Shown: positions 26,450 through 34,141 of the stretch, piece by piece | How the letters are laid out: each line of letters starts with the position of its first letter | Numbering within the stretch: the first letter of the stretch is position 1 | The notes under the pieces: generated by a model | Seen by the model: the letters and a program-made list of their open reading frames with translations, nothing else | What the model was told of the DNA's origin: nothing | Database searches by the model: none | Translations under genes and position numbers: made by a program | NCBI RefSeq assembly: GCF_000427465.1 | Contig: NZ_ATYB01000009.1 | Location: 62,001-126,000 of the forward strand | Direction of reading: 5' to 3' | Source of the DNA: Sinorhizobium arboris LMG 14919 | GTDB taxonomy: Bacteria > Pseudomonadota > Alphaproteobacteria > Rhizobiales > Rhizobiaceae | DNA length: 64,000 bases

Positions 26450-27417
26450 TCTGCCCGGCCGGAACTCCGGCGGCCTTCCGCGAAGCGGTTGATGCGGGCG
26501 CCGATGCCGTCTATTGCGGCTTCCGCGACGAGACGAACGCACGCAATTTCGCCGGACTCAACTTCTCGCGCGAGGAACTCGGCGAGGCGATCGCCTATGC
26601 CCGACGCAGAGGCACGCAGACATTCGTCGCGCTCAACACCTTCATGCGCGCGGGGGAGGAAACTCTCTGGTACCAGGCCGCCGCAGACGCCGTCCGGCTC
26701 GGTGCGGACGCGCTCATTGTTGCCGATTTCGGCCTGATGGCCCATGTCGCCGAGACTTATCCCGAGCAGCGGCTTCACGTGTCGGTGCAAGCTTCCGCTT
26801 CCAACCCGGACGCGGTGAACTTCCTGGTAGCGGCATTCGGCGCAAAGCGCGTTGTGCTGCCGCGCACACTGACCATCTCCGATATCGCTCGTCTCGCTCG
26901 GCAGATCCGCTGCGAGATCGAAGTTTTCGTCTTCGGCGGGCTCTGCGTGATGGCGGAGGGCCGCTGCTCGCTCTCCTCCTACGCGACGGGCAAGTCGCCG
27001 AATATGAACGGCGTCTGCTCGCCGGCAAGTCATGTGCGCTATCGTCAGGAAAAGGGCAGCCTCGTGTCGGAACTTGGCGCCTATACGATCAATCGCTTTC
27101 CGCAGGGCGAGGCGGCGGGATATCCGACGCTGTGCAAGGGCCGCTTCGACATCGCCGATGCGCGAGCCTATGCTTTCGAGGATCCGGTCTCACTCGATGT
27201 GATGGACCAGATCGACGCGCTGCGGGATGCCGGAGTGAGCGCGCTGAAGATCGAGGGCCGCCAGCGCGGCAAAGCGTATGTCGCAGAGGTGGTCTCGACA
27301 TTGCGCATGGCGCTCGACTCGCCGCCGGAGGAACGGCGGGCAATCCTTGCCCGGCTGAGATTGTTGAGCGAGGGCCAACGCACGACGTCCGGCGCCTACG
27401 AGAAGCGCTGGAGGTGA
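26440..27417 (+). CDS. ubiU: UbiU: peptidase U32-family O2-independent hydroxylase subunit
   Basis: The 325-residue protein begins MELICPAGTPAAFREAVDAG, the U32 opening. Four cysteines expected to bind the 4Fe-4S cluster are seen in FGGLCVMAEGRCSLSSYATG, NGVCSPASH and PTLCKGRFD. UbiU and UbiV together hydroxylate the ubiquinone ring without O2, using prephenate as oxygen donor in the known systems. The stop codon overlaps or abuts the ubiV start. Confidence 0.93.
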   Translation: MELICPAGTPAAFREAVDAGADAVYCGFRDETNARNFAGLNFSREELGEAIAYARRRGTQTFVALNTFMRAGEETLWYQAAADAVRLGADALIVADFGLMAHVAETYPEQRLHVSVQASASNPDAVNFLVAAFGAKRVVLPRTLTISDIARLARQIRCEIEVFVFGGLCVMAEGRCSLSSYATGKSPNMNGVCSPASHVRYRQEKGSLVSELGAYTINRFPQGEAAGYPTLCKGRFDIADARAYAFEDPVSLDVMDQIDALRDAGVSALKIEGRQRGKAYVAEVVSTLRMALDSPPEERRAILARLRLLSEGQRTTSGAYEKRWR

Positions 27418-27422
27418 TGCAG

Positions 27423-28358
27423 ATGAACGCCGGCACACCCACGCTCACCCTCGGTCCTGTCCTCTATTTGTGGGAGGGAGAGAAATGGCGCGACTTCTAT
27501 TTCCGCATCGCCGACGAGGCGCCCCTGAGCCATGTCGCCATCGGCGAAACCGTCTGCTCGAAACGGCTGCATTTCACCGAACCGTTCCTGGCCGGGGTGA
27601 TCGAACGGCTGGAGGGGGCCGGAAAGCACGTCGTGCTCTCGACCCTGGCAATGGTGACGCTTGAGCGCGAGAGCGGGTATGTCCGGGGCCTGGTTGCCGA
27701 CAGTCCCTATCCCGTCGAGGCAAACGACCTTTCGGCGTTGGCGTTGCTGGAGGGCAGGCCGCACGCGGTGGGGCCGCTCGTTAACGTCTACAACGCCGCG
27801 ACGGCCCGCCTGCTGGCAAGGAGAGGGGCCACAAGCATATGCCTGCCGCCGGAACTGCCGGCCAGTTCGATTTTCGAGATCGTTTCGCAAACACCCGAGA
27901 TCGCCTTCGAGGTGCTCGCTTTCGGGCGAATGCCACTCGCGATCTCCGCGCGCTGTGCCCATGCCCGCGCCAAGGGCCGCCTCAAGGACAATTGCCAGTT
28001 CGTGTGCGGGGAGGATCCGGACGGGCTCCCGGTGAAGACGCTCGACCGGCAGTCCTTCCTCGCTCTTAACGGCGTGCAGACGGTCTCCTTCACCTGCCAG
28101 TCGCTCCTTGCCGAGTTGCAGGATTTAGTCTTCTCCGGGGTGAGCCGCTTCCGGCTGTCGCCGCAGGACTGCGACATGGTGGCGGTCGCCCGCCTCTACG
28201 ATGCCGTCTTGCACGGGCGCATGGATGCCGAAGACGCTACCGCCCGGCTCCGGCAGCTCTACCCGGCAGCCCCGCTCTCCAACGGATTTCATCACGGTCG
28301 GGAGGGGGCCGCCTGGGTCGCTCGGGCTCGCGATATCGGACATGGAGCAAACGCATGA
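27423..28358 (+). CDS. ubiV: UbiV: partner of UbiU in O2-independent ubiquinone hydroxylation
   Basis: The protein is 311 residues from ATG 27423. An ATG at 27417 (TGATG with the ubiU stop) is also possible, but the perfect GGAGGTGAT is better spaced for 27423. Cluster cysteines appear in GETVCSKRLHF near residue 40 and in SARCAHARAKGRLKDNCQF followed by VC near 180-197, the known UbiV pattern. It overlaps the following unknown gene by four bases (ATGA). Confidence 0.92.
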   Translation: MNAGTPTLTLGPVLYLWEGEKWRDFYFRIADEAPLSHVAIGETVCSKRLHFTEPFLAGVIERLEGAGKHVVLSTLAMVTLERESGYVRGLVADSPYPVEANDLSALALLEGRPHAVGPLVNVYNAATARLLARRGATSICLPPELPASSIFEIVSQTPEIAFEVLAFGRMPLAISARCAHARAKGRLKDNCQFVCGEDPDGLPVKTLDRQSFLALNGVQTVSFTCQSLLAELQDLVFSGVSRFRLSPQDCDMVAVARLYDAVLHGRMDAEDATARLRQLYPAAPLSNGFHHGREGAAWVARARDIGHGANA

Positions 28359-28804
28359 GAGCCATCCACCCCCACCCGAACGCCTCCGGCCTCGCGCCCG
28401 AAAACGAGGAGATCTGCCGCGCGGTCGAGCGCATGCGTGATGCCGTTCTGAGCAGCGCCACGGACTGTGAATGCCGCGGCCGTTTGGACGAGGCCCTGCG
28501 CCGCTTCGAAATGCTTGAACAGGCCCGCGTCACCCAATTGCTGCTCGCTGCAGCCGATGAGCAGCGGCGGAGGATCGGTTCGCTGCTGATGCTGCTTGGC
28601 GACCCTTTCCAGGAGCAGTTCGACGAACCGGACGACAGCCTTATCGCGGAGGCGGGCCTGCTCCTGGGCGATATCTCAGCCGCAGCGGAACTCGGCTCCA
28701 GGCTGCTATCGCAGGCGCGTCGGCTCTCTTCTCGTCACCGAGCGGCAGTAGAAACGCCAGTCCACTCACACACTGAATGGCCGGTGAGTCACACAGACAC
28801 ATAA
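28355..28804 (+). CDS. Unknown helical protein in the ubiTUV operon (149 aa)
   Basis: The 149-residue protein is predicted almost all helical, with acidic and Arg-rich amphipathic stretches (about 20-120) such as ADEQRRRIGSLLMLLGD, and no signal peptide or metal motif. It is joined to ubiV by an ATGA overlap, so it is translated with the pathway. I do not recognise the family. It could be a scaffold, a regulator or a factor specific to this lineage; only the operon position points to ubiquinone or anaerobic metabolism. Confidence 0.7.
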   Translation: MRAIHPHPNASGLAPENEEICRAVERMRDAVLSSATDCECRGRLDEALRRFEMLEQARVTQLLLAAADEQRRRIGSLLMLLGDPFQEQFDEPDDSLIAEAGLLLGDISAAAELGSRLLSQARRLSSRHRAAVETPVHSHTEWPVSHTDT

Positions 28805-28816
28805 GGAGAACACTCA

Positions 28817-29005
28817 ATGGGAAACCGTCGACCCGGTGCGCCAGTGGACATCATTATTGTGCAAGCGGCACTTGGGGAGATGCGCGTTCATCTCGAATTC
28901 ATGGAAGAAGATGCGAGACGCTTTGCAGGCCCCGACGGGCTGGCGACCGGACTTTACAATCCAACGCCGCCTCGGCCAGCCCGGTACAGGCGGATGACGA
29001 ATTAG
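28817..29005 (+). CDS. Small protein of unknown function (62 aa)
   Basis: The 62-residue frame starts 12 bp after the previous gene with a good AAGGAG ribosome site. Residues 10-40 (DIIIVQAALGEMRVHLEFME) look like one or two helices; the tail is rich in Pro and Arg. No family was recognised. Spacing and ribosome site support a real gene at the end of the ubiTUV operon. Confidence 0.5.
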   Translation: MGNRRPGAPVDIIIVQAALGEMRVHLEFMEEDARRFAGPDGLATGLYNPTPPRPARYRRMTN

Positions 29006-29082
29006 GCCGCCAGGACCGCAACGCCGATGGCACGTTGTGGCTCGAACCCTGTCCCGGCAAGAAGGACTGGTATTTGAAAGCT

Positions 29083-30429
29083 TCAACAGCTTGTCCTTGG
29101 CGAGGCCGAGTCTTGCGGTCGGTTCGAAGCTGTAGTGGTGGAGGCAGCCGGCAGGCCGGCGGCATGCGGATGATTCGTATGCGGTGGCATAGGCGTGTTC
29201 GCCGTTGGGCGTCCGGGTGGATCAAACCTAGTCCGCTGGTTCGAAGGCTGGGTGGTCAACTCGCCGTCACCGGCGTCAATCACGGCACGATTGATGGCCG
29301 CGCTGAACACCGGTCTGGGCACCGGACCGATCATTGCGGGGATATAGGCCACCAGGAAGAGCGCCCAAGCTGCCATCCAGCATATGGCGGCAGCAACGAC
29401 GGCATCAAAATACGGCACGCTGATCCAGGCCTCGAAAACACGCAGCAGCGCCGATAACGACACGAGCGAGACTGCGCCGCCCATGGAGCGGCTAAGGATC
29501 AGGGTCTCGCTATCGCGGCGCATCGCCGGCCGCATCATGAAGGCGGACATCATTGTTCCCATTGCACCGACCGTCAGCGCATGCAGGGCATCGTCCGGTG
29601 CAACGCGGCTGGGAAAAATTGCCGAAAGGCCGCTCAGAATGAGCGCTACCGGCATCCAGGCGAAGGCGACATGCAGGATGAACAAGGCTGGGTAGCGGGT
29701 GGTTCTGAAGCTCTGCCATCCCACCATTTGCAGCAAAAGCAGCGCCCCCGAAATCACCAGCAACGCGGGTGATATGGGCGGCCAGGCGGGACTGCGACAG
29801 GCTGCGATAAGAATACCCGCGATCGCCAGGTGCGAGAGGTCCCGCCGATTGCAAAGGGGCTTACCACGGCCCATCCGGATCAGCCATGACCGGGTCAAGG
29901 CGGGTATGGCGCGTCCGCCTATCAACACGATCAGTACGGCATAAATCAGCGGCGCCGGACCCGAGCCTTCGTCGAGGCCAGCCAAGGCACCTATGCCAAG
30001 CGCGACTGTCCCGAGGGGCGCCCAGCACCGGTCCCATGCTCGGGAGGCCACGAGGCCATGCGTCAAGACCGCGGTCAGGAATGCAAAATAGGCCGACACC
30101 CCGATTGCGGCCGCGATGAAAGGCAGATGCGCAGAGAGCGCACCAGTCAGACGGGTGGCGCACCAGAGGCACGTGGCGGCCATCGTGGCCGCCGGCGGAA
30201 CGGAACCTCTTTTTGTCCAGGCTGGCAGGGCTGTCAGAAGATAGCCACCGGCGGCAGCACCGCCCATGCCGAACAGAAGCTCGCGGCTGTGCCATGCGAC
30301 CCTATCCGGCGCGTGTTGCTCCGGGAGAATCCAGACCACGGGAGCAAGAAGCGCCCATAGTCCCGCGACAAAAAACATGGGTCGATATGGCGTCAGCCAG
30401 ACGGATTTCCAGGCATATCCGTGCGTCAA
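29083..30429 (-). CDS. nnrS: NnrS family membrane protein (NO/nitrosative stress response)
   Basis: The protein has about 448 residues and twelve predicted membrane spans, beginning with the conserved TPYRPMFFVAGLWALLAPVV. His residues in HSRELLFGMGGAA and HALTVGAMGTMMSAFMMRPA are typical of NnrS haem/copper-binding membrane proteins, which protect against NO-derived stress. No ATG precedes the first conserved block; TTG 30429 overlaps the stop of the dnrN-type gene as TTGA, so coupled translation from TTG is the likely start. The C-terminal 60 residues are hydrophilic, rich in Pro and Thr. Confidence 0.85.
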   Translation of the reverse strand: MTHGYAWKSVWLTPYRPMFFVAGLWALLAPVVWILPEQHAPDRVAWHSRELLFGMGGAAAGGYLLTALPAWTKRGSVPPAATMAATCLWCATRLTGALSAHLPFIAAAIGVSAYFAFLTAVLTHGLVASRAWDRCWAPLGTVALGIGALAGLDEGSGPAPLIYAVLIVLIGGRAIPALTRSWLIRMGRGKPLCNRRDLSHLAIAGILIAACRSPAWPPISPALLVISGALLLLQMVGWQSFRTTRYPALFILHVAFAWMPVALILSGLSAIFPSRVAPDDALHALTVGAMGTMMSAFMMRPAMRRDSETLILSRSMGGAVSLVSLSALLRVFEAWISVPYFDAVVAAAICWMAAWALFLVAYIPAMIGPVPRPVFSAAINRAVIDAGDGELTTQPSNQRTRFDPPGRPTANTPMPPHTNHPHAAGLPAASTTTASNRPQDSASPRTSC

Positions 30430-31100
30430 ACGGCCGCCTGGGATTGTGTTTCGAAACGGGGAAACAGCACAGCGTTCTCGATATGCATGTGCATCACCAG
30501 GTCGTCGGTGAACTTTCGCAGTCCCGAATACAGCGCGGCCCACGAGCCGCAGGCGGCGGGCGGCAGCGAAAATCCATGGGTCAGATGCTCGACCGTCCGA
30601 AGAAGCTCTGCCTCCTCCTCATGCTCGTGGCGCATCTGCGCGATCGAATGGTCAATTATCGGGCTGCTGCCACGCCGCATCATCGGAAACAAGATGTGCT
30701 CCTCCTTCATCATGTGGCTCTCGAGTTCGTCCCGCAGGCGATCGAGTGCCTGAGAGAGACCTAACGGAGCCGATGGGTGGTCTGCGTGCACGCGCTCCAC
30801 CTTTTGGGCGAGCGGGATGAGCCAGGCAAGTTCCGCGCGGTGCGTCTGGTGATATCTGTCCAGTATATGTCCGATGAGGTCCGATGTTTCCTCGGGCGCA
30901 TCTCGTCTTGCAGCCTCCGCGAGGGCCTCCAGCTCTGCAATCAGCGCCGACGGCGCGAGACCGGCCTTGGCGGCGGCTTCCGAGAGCCGGACGTTGCCAC
31001 CGCAACAGAAGCTGATGCCATGACCCCGGAAAAGTTCCGCGGCTCCGGGCAACTCTGCTGCGATCGCTGCCACTGTTTTGTCGAGACTTAATGCCGTCAT
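30426..31100 (-). CDS. dnrN: Di-iron Fe-S cluster repair protein (RIC/YtfE/DnrN family)
   Basis: The 224-residue protein has the N-terminal ScdA-like domain (about 1-65) with GISFCCGGNVRL, and a hemerythrin-like domain with His and Glu ligands in RYHQTHRAEL, HMMKEEHILFPMM, MRHEHEEEAELL and MHMHIENAVLFPRF. RIC proteins restore Fe-S clusters damaged by NO or oxidants. ATG 31100 opens the conserved domain. An NnrR/Dnr-type box lies 123-138 bp upstream, and nnrS follows with overlapping stop and start. Confidence 0.93.
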   Translation of the reverse strand: MTALSLDKTVAAIAAELPGAAELFRGHGISFCCGGNVRLSEAAAKAGLAPSALIAELEALAEAARRDAPEETSDLIGHILDRYHQTHRAELAWLIPLAQKVERVHADHPSAPLGLSQALDRLRDELESHMMKEEHILFPMMRRGSSPIIDHSIAQMRHEHEEEAELLRTVEHLTHGFSLPPAACGSWAALYSGLRKFTDDLVMHMHIENAVLFPRFETQSQAAV

Positions 31101-31693
31101 GGTCTTTTCCTTGTCTGGATCTCCCGCCAGGGCTGTTCTTGGCTCCAGACTGGCCGCAGCCGCTCGCGAGCAGAGCCTCCGAACCCCGGACGTTCTTGTG
31201 CATGAGAACGGCGCATCCGTCTTTGTGCCTGCGCAAACAAGTCCGATCACGCGCTCGCAAAACGAGCAGAGGAAGACCAGATGGCCGCCGTCGTCGTCGC
31301 CAAGCGTATGGGAACAGTTGTTTTTTGCCGCGCAGTCGACGGGTGGCTTATCATTCGCAGGCAGTGCCATCACGGTCCCGGTCCCGCTTGCGAAGGTAAG
31401 CCGGCTTGCCCGCACAAATGGGGGGCCGCCCCAGTTGCGCATGCGGCGGAGCAGCTCGGAAACTAGACCACGCCGCCATTACAGGCGGGCTGACTGTCTT
31501 TGCTCGTGTCGGTCATTGCGTACGATCTCCCGTAAAGAGAGCAGCAGTCCTGGGCATTGGTGCCCGGACAAGCCTCATCGATCGCAGTTGATCTTCGCAA
31601 TTCTCACGAAAGCTCGAGGACGCATGTCGGCACTCGGGCAGGAACGGCAATGCTCCGGCCGGGGAGAGAATTTTGGTCCGGCTCGGCAGCGCC
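31101..31693 (-). other. Upstream region of the dnrN-nnrS operon
   Basis: Apart from the Fnr/NnrR-type box at 31222-31237, this 593-bp stretch shows nothing recognisable. The dnrN frame stays open upstream to 31442 and encodes a Cys-containing peptide, but it lacks homology-like features and would cover the regulatory box. Confidence 0.45.
31222..31237. promoter_or_regulatory. Crp/Fnr (NnrR/Dnr)-type box TTTGTGCCTGCGCAAA
   Basis: Read on the minus strand the core is TTGCG-N4-CACAA, one base from the NnrR consensus. Read this way it agrees at 14 of 16 positions with the box before ubiT. The spacing suits control of dnrN-nnrS with a leader of roughly 90 bases. Confidence 0.7.
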
Positions 31694-32218
31694 TTATGCC
31701 GCTTTGAGTTCCTTCCGGACCAGGAGAATTGTGGGGTCGTCGGGGTCGGTCACAGTCGTGAATCCCATCTGCTGCTCGATTTCGATCGCCGCTCGGTTCT
31801 CGCGCCGTTCGATAGACTCGAGCACCTTGACACCCTTGGCCGCGGCGACCTTCGAGAGATATCCCAGGAGCTCCCAACCAATGCCGCGGTTCTTGTAATC
31901 CGCACGAATGCTGATCGCCACCTCGCCACGCTCGAATTTGGGATCACAGGCAAGCATGGCGGTTGCGATCAGTGGGTCGCCGCCCTCGCCAAAGGCCAGG
32001 TAATTCTCCGTCCGGACGTGATCCACATCGGTGAGGGCAGCGATACGCTCCTTGCCGACCTCGTTCAGGCCAGTGAGATAGCGGAAACTCAGGTCCTCTT
32101 TGGTCACATGGGTGAAGAACTCGGCAAGCATCGCCTCGTCCTCGGCCCGGACGGGCCTGACGTGAATCTTGACACCGGTTCGGGTCGTCAGATCTGCGGT
32201 CCGGCTTTCCATGGTCAT
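31694..32218 (-). CDS. GNAT family N-acetyltransferase
   Basis: The 174-residue protein has the GNAT fold. The acetyl-CoA loop is seen as DYKNRGIGWELLGYLSK near residues 110-126, and the final strands around MGFTTVTDPDDPTILLV. The opening VRPVRAEDEAMLAEFFTHVT resembles the acetyltransferase domain of Pat-type protein acetylases, so a protein lysine target is possible. It is a single-domain cytoplasmic enzyme. It stands near the alcohol dehydrogenase gene on the same strand but 437 bp away, so co-transcription is uncertain. Confidence 0.88.
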   Translation of the reverse strand: MTMESRTADLTTRTGVKIHVRPVRAEDEAMLAEFFTHVTKEDLSFRYLTGLNEVGKERIAALTDVDHVRTENYLAFGEGGDPLIATAMLACDPKFERGEVAISIRADYKNRGIGWELLGYLSKVAAAKGVKVLESIERRENRAAIEIEQQMGFTTVTDPDDPTILLVRKELKAA

Positions 32219-32655
32219 CTCCTTTAGCTGCGCCTTCGTTCAAGCCGGCAAGTGCTCCCTGAAGGCGATTTGGCTGAACCTTCTGCCGAACGGGAATGGA
32301 GCGCTTTGCTCCAGATCAATCTACCGGTCAAAATTCAGCGCATGACGGTTTCCGGGTCGCGCCGGTTGCGGCATCGGCAATCGAGACGGCTCATCGTTTT
32401 TCCTGCGATCTTTCAAAGCGTGCCAAGTGCGGCCTGACCCCTTCTCAGGCGTTCTTCGGTGGCTCGCGGCCGCAACCTGCTCGACATTGATCGGCGTCTC
32501 ACCGACGACCACGCCAGCGGCATGCCCGTGCCGTGAAGGGGTGCGTTTGGCGGCGCAGATATCCGTCTATTGAAACCGCACGGCATGCCGCCCGCCGACA
32601 GGATGGGTCGGCAAGCGGCGTTCGCGTCGAGAATGCATCAATCTGGTCGAAAGAT
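32219..32655. other. Intergenic region, nothing recognised
   Basis: These 437 bp lie between the alcohol dehydrogenase gene and the acetyltransferase gene. Short open frames occur on both strands, but none has a ribosome-binding site or recognisable product. Confidence 0.45.
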
Positions 32656-33678
32656 TCAGCCGTTCAGATCGAGAACGATGCGGCCGTCGATCCTGCCTTC
32701 TTCCATCCGTTCGAAGATGGCGTTGATGTTCTCGAGCTTGTCCCAAGAGTAGTGGGCTGCGACCTTCCCCTCGCCGGCAAACTCCAACGCCTCCTCAAGA
32801 TCCTGACGGGTGCCGACGATCGATCCACGCACCGTTATGCGCTTTAAGACCGTGTCGAAGACCGGGAGGCAGATCTGGCTCGGCGGGAGGCCGACGAGTA
32901 CCATCGTGCCCTTCGAACGCAGCATGCCGTAAGCCTGTTCCATCGCCCTTGATGAGACTGCTGTGACCAGCGCACCGTGGACGCCGCCTGTTTGCTTCTG
33001 CACCTCCTCGACCGCGTCACGCGTACTCGCGTCGACGACGAGATCGGCGCCGAGCTGTTGCGCAAGCCTGAGCTTGTCGGGGAAGATATCCGCCGCGGCG
33101 ACATGCATGCCCATGGCCTTAGCATACTGCACGGCCATATGGCCGAGACCTCCGATGCCCGAGACTAGAACCCATTCGCCCGGCCTAACCTCCGTCTCCT
33201 TCAGACCCTTATACACCGTGACCCCGGCACACAGCACCGGGGCCGCCGGACCGAACTCTAGCTTTTCAGGCAGCCGCCCGACGAAATCCGGATCAGCCAA
33301 GCCGTATTGGGCAAAGGTGCCGTCAAGCGAGTAGCCGGTATTCTGCTGACTGCCGCAAAGCGTTTCCCAGCCGGTTCGGCAAGGCGTGCAGCAGCCACAC
33401 GCCGTGTGCAGCCACGGCACGCCGACCCGGTCCCCCTCCTTCAACCGCGTGACGCCGGCGCCGAGTTTTGCGACATAACCGACCCCTTCGTGACCGGGAA
33501 TAAAGGGAGGTCTCGGCTTCACCGGCCAATCTCCCTTGGCGGCATGCAAGTCGGTGTGGCACACGCCGGTGGCCTCATATTTGACGAGGATCTGGCCGGG
33601 TCCTGGTTGCGGTATCGCCAGTTCCTCGATCAGGAGCGGCTTGCCGAACTCGCGCACTACAGCGGCTTTCATAGTCAT
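32656..33678 (-). CDS. Zinc-dependent alcohol dehydrogenase (AdhP-like)
   Basis: The 340-residue medium-chain dehydrogenase has catalytic zinc residues Cys and His in ATGVCHTDLHAAKGDW, GHE in PGHEGVG, the structural zinc cysteines in TACGCCTPCRTGWETLC, and the NAD-binding GIGGLGHMAVQYAKAMG. Length and motifs fit AdhP-type primary alcohol dehydrogenases oxidising ethanol or reducing acetaldehyde in the cytoplasm. ATG 33678 has AAAGGAG in front; the longer frame adds 13 basic residues unlike the family. Confidence 0.92.
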   Translation of the reverse strand: MTMKAAVVREFGKPLLIEELAIPQPGPGQILVKYEATGVCHTDLHAAKGDWPVKPRPPFIPGHEGVGYVAKLGAGVTRLKEGDRVGVPWLHTACGCCTPCRTGWETLCGSQQNTGYSLDGTFAQYGLADPDFVGRLPEKLEFGPAAPVLCAGVTVYKGLKETEVRPGEWVLVSGIGGLGHMAVQYAKAMGMHVAAADIFPDKLRLAQQLGADLVVDASTRDAVEEVQKQTGGVHGALVTAVSSRAMEQAYGMLRSKGTMVLVGLPPSQICLPVFDTVLKRITVRGSIVGTRQDLEEALEFAGEGKVAAHYSWDKLENINAIFERMEEGRIDGRIVLDLNG

Positions 33679-34141
33679 ATCGATCTCCTTTGATGCTCGA
33701 CGTTGGCGCCGGCTCAACCAGCGCCGCGCACCTCCCCAGAGGGACGCTGCGGGCGGAAGCTTAGCTCCAGAGCAAGCCCAATCCGTTGACGGGCATCAAA
33801 GCAGGCGGTTGCGGAAATGCATTTGTCTCACCAATGAGACAGTGACCGATGGCGATCCATCGAAAATCGGCCTGGCAGGCGACGTGAGACCACAAGGCGC
33901 TATTACGGGCGGCAAGGCTGCTCGCCTTCACCTTGAGGAGTTCGAACGAAGACTCTCCCACCTGGCGGCCCACGCCAGGGGCCATCATGCTTTTGCCGAA
34001 CCCGTGTCTTAAGATCAATGTTGCTGAACAGTCCTCCGACTTTTTTCGGAGGCAATGCGTTACGTCAACAGTCAAAGGCCAGCGTCATTCTAAACTGCCA
34101 AGCGACAGATTATATTTGCTATAATCTCGAGGGGAATCGTA
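33679..34141. other. Divergent promoter region of adh and the LuxR-type gene
   Basis: No gene is supported in these 463 bp. A perfect hairpin (34033-34052) stands about 90 bp before the LuxR-type gene; the sequence next to it is AT-rich. The minus-strand frame at 33761-34075 has no ribosome site. Confidence 0.4.
34033..34052. promoter_or_regulatory. Hairpin/operator CCTCCGA-N6-TCGGAGG
   Basis: A perfect 7-bp inverted repeat with a six-base CTTTTT loop lies about 90 bp before the LuxR-type gene. It may be an operator for that regulator, or a transcription end signal, since the loop is T-rich. Confidence 0.4.

Noticed and set aside
26514..27416. Upstream extension of the ubiV frame inside ubiU
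   Set aside because: It is Arg-rich and overlaps the well-supported ubiU gene; the ubiV family starts near 27423, with GGAGGTGAT in front.
30426..31442. Long frame extending the dnrN gene upstream, with a Cys-rich leader
   Set aside because: The conserved RIC domain starts at 31100, the extra 113 residues have no recognisable fold, and the leader would cover the Fnr/NnrR-type box at 31222-31237.
33684..33730. Possible Fnr-type box near the adh start (TTGGC...CTCAA)
   Set aside because: The half-sites are one base too far apart for a Crp/Fnr dimer site.
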